Source: Fictibacillus nanhaiensis (lineage in GTDB: Bacteria; Bacillota; Bacilli; Bacillales; Fictibacillaceae). Taken from it: a stretch of 64,000 nucleotides of DNA. The notes under the pieces are model-generated. The model saw only the letters and a program-made list of their open reading frames with translations, ran no database searches and was not told where the DNA came from. The position numbers and the translations under genes are program-made. How positions within the stretch are numbered: position 1 is the stretch's first letter; each line of letters begins with the position of its first letter. Positions 9,203-16,671 of the stretch are shown one piece after another. The DNA lies in contig NZ_JAMBOD010000002.1 of NCBI RefSeq assembly GCF_023715445.1, positions 248,001 through 312,000 of the forward strand. The letters run 5' to 3'.

Positions 9203-10216
9203 ATGAAAAACGAGAGAATTTTACTTGTGAACCGTCCAAAGGGAGCTCCAGAAAAAAGTGATTTCCGTTTTGAAGAAACAGCATTACCAGAGCCTGAAAA
9301 TGATCAGGTACTTGTAAAAACAATCTATCTTTCTGTAGATCCCTATATGAGGGGACGCATGAACGACCAAAAATCGTATGTGCCGCCTTTTGAATTAAAC
9401 GAAGTCATTTCAGGAGGAGTTGTTGGCCAGGTGATTCAAACTCGTTCAGCTGAACTGGCTGAAGGCGATTTTGTGATCGGCAACCTCAGCTGGCAAAAAT
9501 ACAATGCAGTAAGTGATGCTTCCGTACGAAAGCTTGATCCTTCCATTGCTCCGCTTACCGCAAATCTAGGTGTTCTTAGAATGACGGGCTTGACTGCTTA
9601 TTTCGGTTTGCTTGATATCGGTAATCCCCAAGAAGGAGAAACAGTCGTAGTCAGCGGTGCTGCAGGTGCAGTCGGAACGATCGTCGGTCAGATCGCAAAG
9701 ATTAAAGGTGCACGTGTTGTAGGTATTGCTGGTTCTGATGAGAAAATTTCGTATTTGAAGAATGAATTAGGCTTTGATGCGGCTATCAACTATAAATCAG
9801 ACAATGTATATGAAGGGCTGAAGGCTGCATGTCCAAATGGTGTGGATGTATATTTTGATAACGTCGGCGGCGAAATTTCTGATCATGTTCTTCGTCAGAT
9901 CAATAAAGGCGCGCGTATTGCCATCTGCGGCCAGATCGCTCTTTATAATTTAGAAAAAATGGATGTAGGTCCGCGTATTCAGAGTCAGCTGCTTATCAAC
10001 AGTGCACTTATGAAAGGATTTATTGTGAGTGATTATGCGGCTCATTTTGAGGAAGGTGCTGTTCAGCTCGCAAAATGGCTGAAAGAAGGCAAGCTTTCTT
10101 ACAGTGAAAATATCGTAGACGGCTTTGAAAATACGATAGATGCTTTCTTAGGACTGTTTTCTGGGGAAAATACAGGAAAACAGCTTGTGAAAGTAGCTGA
10201 ACCTGAGAATGTATAA
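9203..10216 (+). CDS. NADP-dependent medium-chain oxidoreductase (YfmJ/CurA-like)
   Basis: A 337-residue member of the zinc-independent medium-chain dehydrogenase/reductase family, of the leukotriene B4 dehydrogenase/curcumin reductase branch. The N-terminal domain has YLSVDPYMRGRM; the Rossmann motif is GAAGAVGTIVGQ, followed by GSDEK and YFDNVGG. Relatives reduce alpha,beta-unsaturated carbonyl compounds with NADPH. Three ATGs follow one another at 9197-9205; the third is preferred because AGGAGG directly touches the first and lies six bases from the third. It is a single-gene unit closed by a strong terminator. Confidence 0.88.
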   Translation: MKNERILLVNRPKGAPEKSDFRFEETALPEPENDQVLVKTIYLSVDPYMRGRMNDQKSYVPPFELNEVISGGVVGQVIQTRSAELAEGDFVIGNLSWQKYNAVSDASVRKLDPSIAPLTANLGVLRMTGLTAYFGLLDIGNPQEGETVVVSGAAGAVGTIVGQIAKIKGARVVGIAGSDEKISYLKNELGFDAAINYKSDNVYEGLKAACPNGVDVYFDNVGGEISDHVLRQINKGARIAICGQIALYNLEKMDVGPRIQSQLLINSALMKGFIVSDYAAHFEEGAVQLAKWLKEGKLSYSENIVDGFENTIDAFLGLFSGENTGKQLVKVAEPENV

Positions 10217-10257
10217 AATAATTAGACATAACTTTTTAGTCAGTATTTAATCCCGTG

Positions 10258-10291
10258 AAAAAACCAATCTCCTGGCGGATTGGTTTTTTTA
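10258..10291 (+). terminator. Terminator of the oxidoreductase gene
   Basis: AACCAATC pairs with GATTGGTT and a run of seven T follows. Confidence 0.9.
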
Positions 10292-10320
10292 TACGATTTA
10301 ATGGCGAGAGAGTTGAAGTA

Positions 10321-11175
10321 TTACTTTTCGACTAGTGAATATCCAATGTATTCAAGAGCAGATTCAATGTCATTGACAAATTTAGTATTTAAGTTATTTA
10401 AATCTCTATTGTTCACTTGTTCCTTGGCAAACTCGGGAGTGACAGCTGTAATGATCGTGTCAACACCCATTAGATTTAAAGCCTCAGTCATATGAAAAAG
10501 AACGTCAGGGAACTCGTTTCTTTCATTAAGAAGCTTAGATAAATCAATAATAAAATAACTAATTTCATGTTCTGCAGCAGCTTGCAGTACTTCCCTTATG
10601 ATCTGTTCCGAACGTTTGTCATCTACAATACCCTGTAAAGAAAGAATAGATATACCATTTGTGATTGGGATGATCGGAACACTTAGAAATCCGATATTGT
10701 ATTTTGTCTGATCCAGCTCAATCATGTGAGATAATATATCAGCTATTGATTTTAGATAGTTGATATCTTCTTCGGAAAAATTTCTTTCTTCTCTGTCCAT
10801 CACACATAACGTACCGAACACATTTCCATTTAAGTCTTTTAACGTCACACCTAAGAAACCTTTGACGTTTAATTGACCAGTAACTTCTAACTCTCTTGTA
10901 ATAGCATCTTTCATTAAGTTTGTGGTATGCATGACGTCACCTTCATTCATGATGATTAAACGACAATACGTTCCACCGTACTCTACACTGTAACCTTCTG
11001 GTATAATCTCTTCTTCTTCATTATAGGAACTGAGGACAGTCATCGCTGTTTCTCCTCTTTTGGTTACGTAGGTAGTTTTCACGTTTAATTGTTTACTGAT
11101 CAATTTAAACATCTTTTGGGAAACAGACTTTAACGAATAGTAATTAGACATCATATTTTTCTGATTAACAGTCAC
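10321..11175 (-). CDS. GAF plus STAS domain protein, RsbR-like signalling
   Basis: A 284-residue cytoplasmic protein. Residues 20-165 look like a GAF domain (EYGGTYCRLI, GTLCVMDREERNFSEEDINYL), and residues 170-280 are a STAS domain (PITNGISILSLQGIVDD, FIIDLSKL). This order resembles sensor-type anti-sigma factor antagonists of the RsbR/YtvA group that feed the general stress response. The usual phosphorylated Ser/Thr after the ID-S/T strand is represented by IDLSKL. Start codon is GTG 11175, with AGGGGGG seven bases upstream; two ATGs eight codons later lack a site. It is transcribed alone, with no other stressosome gene nearby. Confidence 0.8.
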   Translation of the reverse strand: MTVNQKNMMSNYYSLKSVSQKMFKLISKQLNVKTTYVTKRGETAMTVLSSYNEEEEIIPEGYSVEYGGTYCRLIIMNEGDVMHTTNLMKDAITRELEVTGQLNVKGFLGVTLKDLNGNVFGTLCVMDREERNFSEEDINYLKSIADILSHMIELDQTKYNIGFLSVPIIPITNGISILSLQGIVDDKRSEQIIREVLQAAAEHEISYFIIDLSKLLNERNEFPDVLFHMTEALNLMGVDTIITAVTPEFAKEQVNNRDLNNLNTKFVNDIESALEYIGYSLVEK

Positions 11176-11248
11176 TTTATCCCCCCTGAAAAACTTTTAA
11201 TGTATCTTAATGGCCATAGTATATCACTAAAGCTTTGATTAGATGAAA

Positions 11249-11281
11249 CAAAGGCTGACTCATGATTACGAGTCAGCCTTC
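11249..11281 (-). terminator. Terminator of the PAS kinase gene
   Basis: AAGGCTGACTC pairs with GAGTCAGCCTT around a nine-base loop, followed on the minus strand by TTGTTTC. The GGCTGAC stem recurs at 24414 and 34933. Confidence 0.75.
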
Positions 11282-11286
11282 ACTAT

Positions 11287-13035
11287 TCAAACAGGAAAAA
11301 TCATACTAACCGTCGTCCCTTTCCCTTCGACACTATGAAACTTAAGCTCTCCTTTATGCTCTTTCATAATTCTTGAACTTACCATCAAGCCGAGACCGGT
11401 CCCTTTTTCTTTTGTTGTATAAAAAGGTTCCCCGATTCTTTCTAGGCTGTCAGCCGGGATGCCGCATCCTTGATCTGTAACGTTCAGATGAATTCGGTCA
11501 TCTATCATTCTTCCTTCAATGGAGATGATTCCGCCTTCTGCCATAGAGTCCATAGCATTTTTAACCACATTGATCAGAACCTGCTTCAATTCATTCTCTT
11601 CGGCGGTAATAAAGGGCAACTTTTCACATAAATCACTTTGAATTTGAACGTTTTGAACGAGTGCCTCTGGCTGAAGCAATTTTTCAACAAAATCAACCAG
11701 CTCCTGAAGTGACGTTTTTTTGTATGACTTCATTTGTGGTTTCGCCAGCAATAACAACTGTCCCATAATTTGATCAATACGGTTTAATTCTTTATGCATG
11801 ATATTGTAATATTTCGTTGCATCGAGCTGTTCACTTTCCTGAAAAAGCTGAATGAACCCTTTTAGTGAGGTTAAAGGATTTCTGATCTCATGTGCGACAG
11901 ATGCTGCAAGCTGGCCTACGATTGAAAGTTTATCGGATTGGCGAAGCATCTCTTCCGACTTTTTACGTTCGGATATATCACGTGTGACTCCGATGAGCTC
12001 GACCACTTTTCCCTTTTCATCCGTAATGCTTTTACAAGACGTCTCGAGCCAGACGTAATGACCTTTCTTATGCTGCAGTCTGAATTGAACAGTTGCAGTG
12101 GAAGGCCCATTCATCAATTGTTCATGTCCTTTACGTAAGGCAGCTTCATCATCGGGATGCAAGATGCCATATCCGGTCTGCCCGATCAACTCCTCTGGCA
12201 TTCGTCCAAGAAGCGTTTCCGAAGCAGGAGACACATACGTATATGTACCATCAAGCGTATGTGTTGTGATCATATCCATCGCGTTTTCAGCAAGCAGCCT
12301 GTATCTCGCTTCACTCTCTTCAAGCAATATACGAGATTCAATCTTATCCGTTACTTCCCGTCCAAAAACGAGCAGATTTTTACGTGAGCCATCAGGGTTA
12401 AAGACTGGGATTTTATATACATCAAAAAAACGGGTGCTTCCATCTCTTGCAGGCACAAACTCTTCGCACCGAACAATTTCTTTTGACTGCCAGACTTGTT
12501 CATCCGTTTCAATGCAGTATTGGAAAACTTCACGGAAGAAGGGTTTAATCTCTGCAAGGTCAGCATCTGTCTTCCCGGTAAAATCAAATCCTGACAGCTC
12601 GAAAAGCTTGCTCACAAATTTATTTGCGAATACGAAACGCCCGTTGCCATCTTTTATACCAATAAAATCTGGAACGATGTTCATTAATGTTTTTAACAAT
12701 GGTTCTTGGCAGGAGTGAACGATCGAAGGCTGCTCTTTCAATATAAAATACCGGTAGAATTCTTCTTTAACTGGCAGCAAGCCTTCAGAAATCTTTACAC
12801 TAACAAAGCCTTTTGCTGTTAAAAGGGTTCCTTCTTCTCCATCTTTATGACGCAAAACGACTTCCTCAAATAACTTGTCTTTTGTAAAGGTTTCTTCTTC
12901 TGTCAGTTGAAGAAAGTGTTTATTTACTGCAGTAATTTTCATGCTTGGTGCAACTAGCAAAACCGCTTCTGATAGCTGGTCAATAAATTCCTGTAAATAT
13001 TTTATATCTTTTGTAACCGCTTCCATTATGACCAT
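11287..13035 (-). CDS. PAS domain sensor histidine kinase, sporulation kinase type
   Basis: A 582-residue soluble kinase without membrane segments. Three PAS-like regions (about 15-100, 115-235, 240-355; the last with PAC ending ELIGVTRDISERKK) precede a HisKA domain with SVAHEIRNPLTSLKGF, phosphorylated His at 382, and an HATPase with N box NVVKNAMDSM, G1 DQGCGIP and G2 GTGLGLMVS. This build matches KinA/KinE-type kinases feeding Spo0F. No response regulator is adjacent, which fits an orphan phosphorelay kinase. The ATG at 13035 is only three bases after AGGAGG; the ATG three codons later is an alternative. A Spo0A-like TGTCGAA lies upstream. Confidence 0.88.
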   Translation of the reverse strand: MVIMEAVTKDIKYLQEFIDQLSEAVLLVAPSMKITAVNKHFLQLTEEETFTKDKLFEEVVLRHKDGEEGTLLTAKGFVSVKISEGLLPVKEEFYRYFILKEQPSIVHSCQEPLLKTLMNIVPDFIGIKDGNGRFVFANKFVSKLFELSGFDFTGKTDADLAEIKPFFREVFQYCIETDEQVWQSKEIVRCEEFVPARDGSTRFFDVYKIPVFNPDGSRKNLLVFGREVTDKIESRILLEESEARYRLLAENAMDMITTHTLDGTYTYVSPASETLLGRMPEELIGQTGYGILHPDDEAALRKGHEQLMNGPSTATVQFRLQHKKGHYVWLETSCKSITDEKGKVVELIGVTRDISERKKSEEMLRQSDKLSIVGQLAASVAHEIRNPLTSLKGFIQLFQESEQLDATKYYNIMHKELNRIDQIMGQLLLLAKPQMKSYKKTSLQELVDFVEKLLQPEALVQNVQIQSDLCEKLPFITAEENELKQVLINVVKNAMDSMAEGGIISIEGRMIDDRIHLNVTDQGCGIPADSLERIGEPFYTTKEKGTGLGLMVSSRIMKEHKGELKFHSVEGKGTTVSMIFPV

Positions 13036-13105
13036 TCCCCTCCTTTTCCCTGTTAGTTTCTCTATTTTTAACTATAGCAAAAACGACTGAAATGTTTAAC
13101 AAATT

Positions 13106-13112
13106 TCGACAT
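13106..13112 (-). promoter_or_regulatory. Candidate Spo0A box upstream of the PAS kinase
   Basis: On the minus strand this reads TGTCGAA, the seven-base 0A box core, about 70 bases before the kinase start and upstream of a TATAGT-like -10. A seven-base match is weak evidence alone. Confidence 0.3.
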
Positions 13113-13210
13113 TTTCTGATAAAATCTGTTGAAATTTTTACATAACCCTCTTTTTTCTTTAAGTTCCCATTGATTTACTTTATTTCTTTATATATATTTA
13201 GTGAATGTAG

Positions 13211-13223
13211 GAGGTCAGACCTC
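13211..13223. repeat. REP-like palindrome, copy 1
   Basis: GAGGTC-A-GACCTC, six-base arms around one base. A longer relative with the same architecture, GGGGGTC-T-GACCCCC, occurs at 52510-52526. Confidence 0.4.
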
Positions 13224-13260
13224 TAAAGAATAATGAAATTAAAAGTGATGAGGGAATTCT

Positions 13261-13881
13261 ATGGGTGCTATTGGATTATTATTTTCTGGGGCAGCATTGT
13301 TTTTGAACAGTTTGATGCTGCTCGGTAAAGCAGAAGAAAAAAGTGTAGCCTTTTTTAATATATTGGTTGGGGTATTGCAGGTCATTACTCCGATTTATTT
13401 AATGATTACATCTGATCAATCGAACTGGTCAATGTTCAACAATGGAGCTGTCTTTTTATTTGGATTCACCTATCTCTATTTAGGTGCAACGATTTTGAAA
13501 GGGTTCGACTCCAGTGGTCTTGGCTGGTATTCACTATGGGTGGCGATGATGGCCCTCGTTTATGCGATTGTATTTTACATTCAGGAAAACGATGTATTGA
13601 ACGCACTTATATGGGTGATGTGGGCATTTCTATGGTTCTTATTCTATTTATCGTCAGCTCTTAAAAAGCCATATGAGGCTTTTATCGGAAAAGTTGCCTT
13701 TGTTCAATCATGGATAACGTTAACGTTTCCCTCTTTGTTCATGCTGCTTGATATGTGGCAGTCTGCAAAGCTTCAGCAAATTTGGATGATTGTATGTGTC
13801 ATATCTTCATTCTATTTTGCAGTGGAAGCTATAAAATTTTTTAAAGTGAAAAAGAAGCAGCTTCACGAAGTTACACAATAA
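13261..13881 (+). CDS. AmiS/UreI family transporter
   Basis: A 206-residue protein with six to seven membrane segments and the AmiS/UreI pattern: GLLFSGAALFLNSLMLLGKAE at the start, then FGFTYLYLGATILKGFDSSGLGWYSLWVA and YLSSALKKP. Members are channels or transporters for urea or short-chain amides. No urease or amidase gene lies nearby; the agmatinase SpeB downstream releases urea, so urea export is an attractive but unproved role. The ribosome site is modest (GAGGG). It is a single-gene unit ending in a strong terminator and convergent with speB. Confidence 0.82.
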   Translation: MGAIGLLFSGAALFLNSLMLLGKAEEKSVAFFNILVGVLQVITPIYLMITSDQSNWSMFNNGAVFLFGFTYLYLGATILKGFDSSGLGWYSLWVAMMALVYAIVFYIQENDVLNALIWVMWAFLWFLFYLSSALKKPYEAFIGKVAFVQSWITLTFPSLFMLLDMWQSAKLQQIWMIVCVISSFYFAVEAIKFFKVKKKQLHEVTQ

Positions 13882-13883
13882 AG

Positions 13884-13927
13884 AAATCCCGGCTTAAGCC
13901 TAAACACTTAAGTACCGGGATTTTTCT
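13884..13927 (+). terminator. Bidirectional terminator between the UreI-like gene and speB
   Basis: AATCCCGG pairs with CCGGGATT, with an inner CTTAAG/CTTAAG pairing; T5 follows on the plus strand. Confidence 0.85.
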
Positions 13928-13932
13928 ACTTT

Positions 13933-14805
13933 TTATTTCACCCAGCCAAGCAGGATTTCACGAAGGAATTTGCTTGCTGCGATTGGTGTTTGTTCTGATG
14001 AATCATAAATGGGAGCTACTTCTACCAAATCTGCTCCAATGATATTGATGTCTGCTTTTGCAATTAACTGAATGGCTTCAAGAAGCTCTTTAGAAGTGAT
14101 TCCGCCAGCTTCTGCCGTTCCTGTTCCTGGAGCTGCAGATGGATCAAGCACATCGATGTCGATTGTTACATAAACGTTGCGCCCATTTAATGTAGGAAGT
14201 ACTTCTTTTAATGGCTCTGCTACGTCGAACTTATACATATGCATGCCGCTTGTTCTTGCAAACTCAAACTCTTCGCGCATACCAGAACGGATTCCGAAAG
14301 AATACACGTTTTCTGCACCAACAAGATCGCAAACTTTGCGGATCGGTGTAGAGTGAGAAAGAACCTCACCTTCATATTGCTCGCGCAGGTCAGCATGTGC
14401 ATCAATATGGATGACCACGTAATCATCATACTTTTGCTTAAGTGCCTTAAAAATAGGCCAAGTCACAAGATGCTCTCCACCCATTCCGAGCGGGAACTTA
14501 TTGTCGTTTAACAGGGTTGATACATACTCCTCGATCATATCCAGTGAACGCTGTGCGTTACCGAAAGGAAGAGGGATATCTCCTGCATCAAAGTAGTTCA
14601 CTTCTTCAAGATGCTTGTCCATGTAGGGGCTATACTCTTCAAGTCCTAAAGAAGCCTCACGAATTCTAGCAGGACCGAAACGGCTTCCCGGGCGGAACGA
14701 AACCGTCCAATCCATCGGCATTCCGTAAAGAACTGCATCAGCACTTTTATAATCAGGTTTACTTAAAATAAACACATTTCCAGAATAAGCTTCATCAAAA
14801 CGCAT
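13933..14805 (-). CDS. speB: Agmatinase
   Basis: A 290-residue ureohydrolase, the usual length, converting agmatine to putrescine and urea. The binuclear manganese ligands are seen in MGGEHLVTW, HIDAHADLR and TIDIDVLDPS, followed by APGTGTAEAGG. The start is ATG 14805, with AAGGAG ten bases upstream; the open frame extends 19 codons further without a site. It follows speE on the same strand at 61 bases, with a GC-rich hairpin in the gap that may lower its expression relative to speE. The speE-speB pair is conserved in Bacillus. Confidence 0.95.
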   Translation of the reverse strand: MRFDEAYSGNVFILSKPDYKSADAVLYGMPMDWTVSFRPGSRFGPARIREASLGLEEYSPYMDKHLEEVNYFDAGDIPLPFGNAQRSLDMIEEYVSTLLNDNKFPLGMGGEHLVTWPIFKALKQKYDDYVVIHIDAHADLREQYEGEVLSHSTPIRKVCDLVGAENVYSFGIRSGMREEFEFARTSGMHMYKFDVAEPLKEVLPTLNGRNVYVTIDIDVLDPSAAPGTGTAEAGGITSKELLEAIQLIAKADINIIGADLVEVAPIYDSSEQTPIAASKFLREILLGWVK

Positions 14806-14834
14806 TGTTTTTACACTCCTTATATGTAAAATAC

Positions 14835-14868
14835 GGGGAGCTCTTATAAAAGCTCCCCTCAATTTTTT
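14835..14868 (-). terminator. Hairpin between speE and speB, possible attenuator
   Basis: GGGGAGCT pairs with AGCTCCCC over an eight-base loop. On the minus strand it is followed by GTATTTTACA, a poor T-tract, so partial termination is likely. Confidence 0.5.
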
Positions 14869-15694
14869 ATTTCAATAGGTCACTCACGAACTTCGGCAAC
14901 GCGAAAGCAGCTGTGTGAAGCTGTGGTGTCCAATATTTAGTTTCGATCTCATGGAAACGATCAGCTGGCACTTCTAACGGATCGTGTTTCTTTGAACCGA
15001 TTGTGAATGTCCAAAGACCGCTTGGGTATGTTGGGATGTTTGCTGTGTAAAGACGAGTGATCGGGAAGATCTCGCTGACATCTTTGAACACTTGAGAGAT
15101 CAACTCAGGCGTGAACCATGGGTTGTCCGTTTGTGCAACAAAGATTCCGTCTTCTTTTAGCGCTTTAGAGATTCCTTCATAGAAACCTTTTTCAAAAAGC
15201 TTAGCAGCAGGTCCGACAGGCTCAGTTGAATCTACCATGATTACATCATACTCGTTCTCGCTAGTTGCGATGTGCATGAAGCCGTCGTCTACTTTTACTT
15301 CAACACGCGGATTCTCTAGTTCACCAGCAATTTCAGGTAAGTACTTCTTAGAGTACTCGATAACTTTTCCGTCAATCTCAACAAGCACTGCTTTTTCAAC
15401 AGATGGGTGCTTTAAAACTTCACGGATTACTCCGCCGTCTCCGCCGCCAACTACTAAAACGTGCTTAGGGTTTGGATGTGTGAAAAGAGGTACGTGTGCA
15501 ACCATCTCGTGGTATACGAACTCGTCCTTTTGCGTTGTCATAACCATGCCGTCAAGGATCAGCATGTTTCCGAACTCTTCAGTCTCAACCATATCCAGCT
15601 TTTGGAATTCTGTTTGCTCAGATACATATGTTTTGTTAATCTTCATCGTAATTCCGAAATTTTCTGTTTGTTTTTCTGTAAACCAAATACTCAT
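14867..15694 (-). CDS. speE: Spermidine synthase
   Basis: A 275-residue aminopropyltransferase transferring the aminopropyl group from decarboxylated SAM to putrescine. Key stretches are the substrate loop [15 protein letters not shown], the nucleotide motif [24 protein letters not shown] and the catalytic [14 protein letters not shown] lies ten bases before ATG. It heads the speE-speB operon for spermidine formation from agmatine. A SigA-like promoter is found about 75 bases upstream. Confidence 0.96.
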   Translation of the reverse strand: MSIWFTEKQTENFGITMKINKTYVSEQTEFQKLDMVETEEFGNMLILDGMVMTTQKDEFVYHEMVAHVPLFTHPNPKHVLVVGGGDGGVIREVLKHPSVEKAVLVEIDGKVIEYSKKYLPEIAGELENPRVEVKVDDGFMHIATSENEYDVIMVDSTEPVGPAAKLFEKGFYEGISKALKEDGIFVAQTDNPWFTPELISQVFKDVSEIFPITRLYTANIPTYPSGLWTFTIGSKKHDPLEVPADRFHEIETKYWTPQLHTAAFALPKFVSDLLK

Positions 15695-15765
15695 GTTGGT
15701 CTCACTCCTACTATATATTTTGAAATGCCAGGCATCGAAAGTTTCAATCTTTTACAAACAAAATG

Positions 15766-15795
15766 ATTATAGCATTCCAAGACCCAAGATTCCAA
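15766..15795 (-). promoter_or_regulatory. Candidate SigA promoter of speE-speB
   Basis: On the minus strand, TTGGAA (15795-15790) and TATAAT (15771-15766) are separated by 18 bases. Confidence 0.5.
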
Positions 15796-15934
15796 TTCAA
15801 TTTTAATAAGAATTTAAGCCAATTTTGACCGGCTTCTTCTTAACTGTACTACAATAATGTTTCCCTAATCTTCTTCCCTTAAAAATAGGACAATCACCCT
15901 GTTTCTTTCGGCTGACTTTTCACCCCTTATAAAG

Positions 15935-15943
15935 TGGTATAAT
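15935..15943 (+). promoter_or_regulatory. Extended -10 promoter of the small toxin-like gene
   Basis: TGGTATAAT is an extended -10 with a perfect TATAAT at 15938-15943. A -35 is poor (ACTTTT at 17 bases). The predicted mRNA leader is about 90 bases, typical of type I toxin mRNAs. The interval 15796-15934 shows nothing else I can name. Confidence 0.5.
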
Positions 15944-16041
15944 GAAGACAGCGTACAGAAGGACAGACGGCCGGCGCATTCCCTTTTATAAACTGGAGCT
16001 GGACATCTCGCTGTTAACGCAGCTTACAGTTAAGGGGGGTG

Positions 16042-16128
16042 ATGCCTCTGACGATCTTTGAGGCGTTGATGTTTGCGGTCGCTTTTAGCTCGCTTATCGT
16101 TACTGTCCTTACGTCTAAAAATAAATAG
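16042..16128 (+). CDS. Putative holin-like type I toxin peptide
   Basis: A 28-residue peptide, too short for usual gene calling: one hydrophobic segment beginning LTIFEALMFAVAFSSLIV and a short basic tail TSKNK. The start FEAL followed by a single membrane span is typical of the putative holin-like toxin family (Hol_Tox). AAGGGGGG ends only two bases before the ATG, so initiation at the in-frame CTG 16048, eight bases away, or blocked translation until the structure opens, is possible. A long leader, a strong hairpin behind it and a candidate antisense promoter fit a type I toxin-antitoxin locus. The antitoxin RNA itself is inferred. Confidence 0.6.
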   Translation: MPLTIFEALMFAVAFSSLIVTVLTSKNK

Positions 16129-16221
16129 GCCTCTGTCACACGTGTAAAGGCATCCGGGTTTCCGTAAGATAAGCCCGGCTTCGCTTTTCCGGCTCGTGTG
16201 TCCCTTCTGGCGCCCCATTCG

Positions 16222-16246
16222 TCCGTGTTTCTTGCACGGGCGTTTT
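16222..16246 (+). terminator. Terminator of the toxin-like locus
   Basis: CCGTG pairs with CACGG around a short loop and is followed by GCGTTTTT. Confidence 0.5.
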
Positions 16247-16422
16247 TAATCAACTTAGTGGCACTCGCTCTATTAGGCAGAATTGCGTTTAGAGTACTGC
16301 GCCATTATCTCGAACAGCGAAAGCGAGGAAAAGACCCGGTCTTCTATGCGGATAGCATCCCTACTTTGGGCAAACTAGAAGGATGGGAAAAGGCACCTGA
16401 AGAAGAACAAAGAGTTTCATAA
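16247..16422 (+). pseudogene. C-terminal relic of an unknown membrane protein
   Basis: An open frame of about 58 codons without a usable start: the only upstream start candidates (GTG 16198) have no ribosome site and lie in the toxin 3' region. The product reads like the end of a transporter: a last hydrophobic helix INLVALALLGRIAF, a basic stretch RHYLEQRKRG, then the soluble tail KDPVFYADSIP and LGKLEGWEK. Codon use looks coding. The rest of the gene is absent upstream, where the toxin locus begins. I cannot name the parent family. It may also be a short real peptide. Confidence 0.4.
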
Positions 16423-16429
16423 GGTAAAA

Positions 16430-16461
16430 GAAGAGGGGTCTCTTAATAAGACGCCCTCTTC
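16430..16461 (-). terminator. Hairpin downstream of mtaD and of the relic
   Basis: GAAGAGGG pairs with CCCTCTTC with inner CTT/AAG pairs; on the minus strand TTTTACC follows. Confidence 0.55.
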
Positions 16462-16480
16462 GTATGTGTAAGTTACGTTT

Positions 16481-16637
16481 GGTGCATAGATCAGCCTATT
16501 TAGTGCATAGAAGCTCAATTTCGGTGCATAGAAAAACCATTGGTGCATAGGTCATTCTGTTTGACGCATAGAAGGACTGGTTTGGTGCATAGAATTTCTT
16601 TTTTGGCTCATAGGATGATGATTTGAGCGCATAGACA
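16481..16637. repeat. 21-base periodic array 2, eight units (GGTGCATAGA type)
   Basis: The GCATAG core falls at 16484, 16505, 16526, 16545, 16566, 16587, 16608 and 16629: steps of 21 bases except one of 19. Cores vary slightly (GGTGCATAGA, AGTGCATAGA, GACGCATAGA, GGCTCATAGG). It lies between the mtaD stop and its downstream hairpin. Confidence 0.85.
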
Positions 16638-16671
16638 TTTCAAAACCTCTTTAAGTCATCCTCTTCTTCTT

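Noticed and set aside
12098-12718. Plus-strand 206-residue open frame opposite the PAS kinase
   Set aside because: Low-complexity Ser-rich antisense shadow of a clear kinase gene; no ribosome site.
15237-15806. Plus-strand 189-residue open frame opposite speE
   Set aside because: Antisense to the conserved spermidine synthase; composition is that of a shadow frame.
16014-16253. Minus-strand open frames across the toxin-like locus
   Set aside because: No ribosome site; they lie over the predicted toxin and its terminator and have no family features.
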